Source: Lepisosteus oculatus (lineage: Eukaryota; Chordata; Actinopteri; Semionotiformes; Lepisosteidae). From it: a stretch of DNA of 64,000 nt. The notes beneath the pieces are model-generated. The model saw nothing but the letters and a program-made list of their open reading frames with translations. It had not been told where the DNA came from and searched no databases. Positions 63,787 to 64,000 of the stretch are shown here, piece after piece (position 1 is the first letter of the stretch; each line of letters starts with the position of its first letter). The stretch covers positions 928,501 to 992,500 of the forward strand of contig NC_090698.1 in NCBI RefSeq assembly GCF_040954835.1. The letters are read 5' to 3'. The translations under genes and the position numbers were made by a program.

Positions 63787-64000
63787 CTGAAACAGACAGG
63801 AGGCTTTTACTGCTGCAGCCCAGCCTGCAGGTCCAACACAGCCCATCTCTCACTTTATCATTAACACAAATGCATGCAATGTCTGTCCTGACGGAATCCA
63901 TATTTTTAAAACTGACTGCAATATTTAAATGTCACTCTTTGTAGTTTTTACATCTTCAGTAATATATGAGAACCTCCAGTACTAATGTGATTACAGGAAG

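Overview
The window looks like nuclear DNA of a ray-finned fish. It has spliced vertebrate genes with GT-AG introns, CpG-rich promoters, long AT-rich intergenic stretches, and many old SINE, LINE and LTR copies. The L2/Maui-type LINE, V-SINE-like tRNA SINEs and 5S-rRNA-derived SINEs fit fish. The abundance of the last family, with a tail carrying TATATAGCGCTTTTCTGGACA, makes me think of a non-teleost such as gar or bowfin. That species guess is from memory and unproven.

Four protein-coding loci are supported. (1) 14493-14759 (+) is the last coding exon of a prostanoid receptor, closest to the prostacyclin receptor PTGIR (TM7 plus C-tail). (2) 30642-34933 (-) is a complete six-exon calmodulin gene. 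Its introns are in the classical vertebrate positions, including the exon whose only coding triplet is ATG. (3) 43470-48349 (-) is a complete two-exon THIK-type two-pore potassium channel of 423 aa (KCNK12/KCNK13 family). (4) 63467-63786 (-) is the terminal exon of a gene running off the right edge, possibly a secreted NTR-like protein.

The linkage is informative. In human, CALM1 sits near KCNK13 (14q32), CALM2 near KCNK12 (2p21), and CALM3 next to PTGIR (19q13.32) with no THIK channel. Here a calmodulin lies between a PTGIR-like receptor and a THIK channel. That suggests the CALM3 paralogon with the third THIK ohnolog still in place.

Layout. 1-14.4 kb: repeat-rich, no gene recognised, an L2 LINE at 5.2-6.2 kb and a CR1-like fragment at 12.7-13.1 kb. 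14.5 kb: receptor exon. 15-29 kb: intergenic, with SINEs and a (TTA)n tract. 29.2-35.1 kb: calmodulin with its CpG-rich promoter. 36.9-38.9 kb: SINE cluster. 39.75-39.99 kb: 42-bp minisatellite. 43.4-48.4 kb: THIK channel, with a SINE and a CR1 fragment in its intron. 50-54 kb: three further tandem arrays and an unexplained GC-rich block at 51.36-51.75 kb. 58.4-59.0 kb: 5S-SINE. 60.9-61.7 kb: possible solo LTR. 61.96-63.1 kb: broken gammaretrovirus-like endogenous retrovirus with one LTR. 63.47 kb to the end: last gene.

No clearly new biological system was found. The points most worth checking are the third THIK channel beside calm3, the orphan-looking receptor exon, and the 5S-SINE family.
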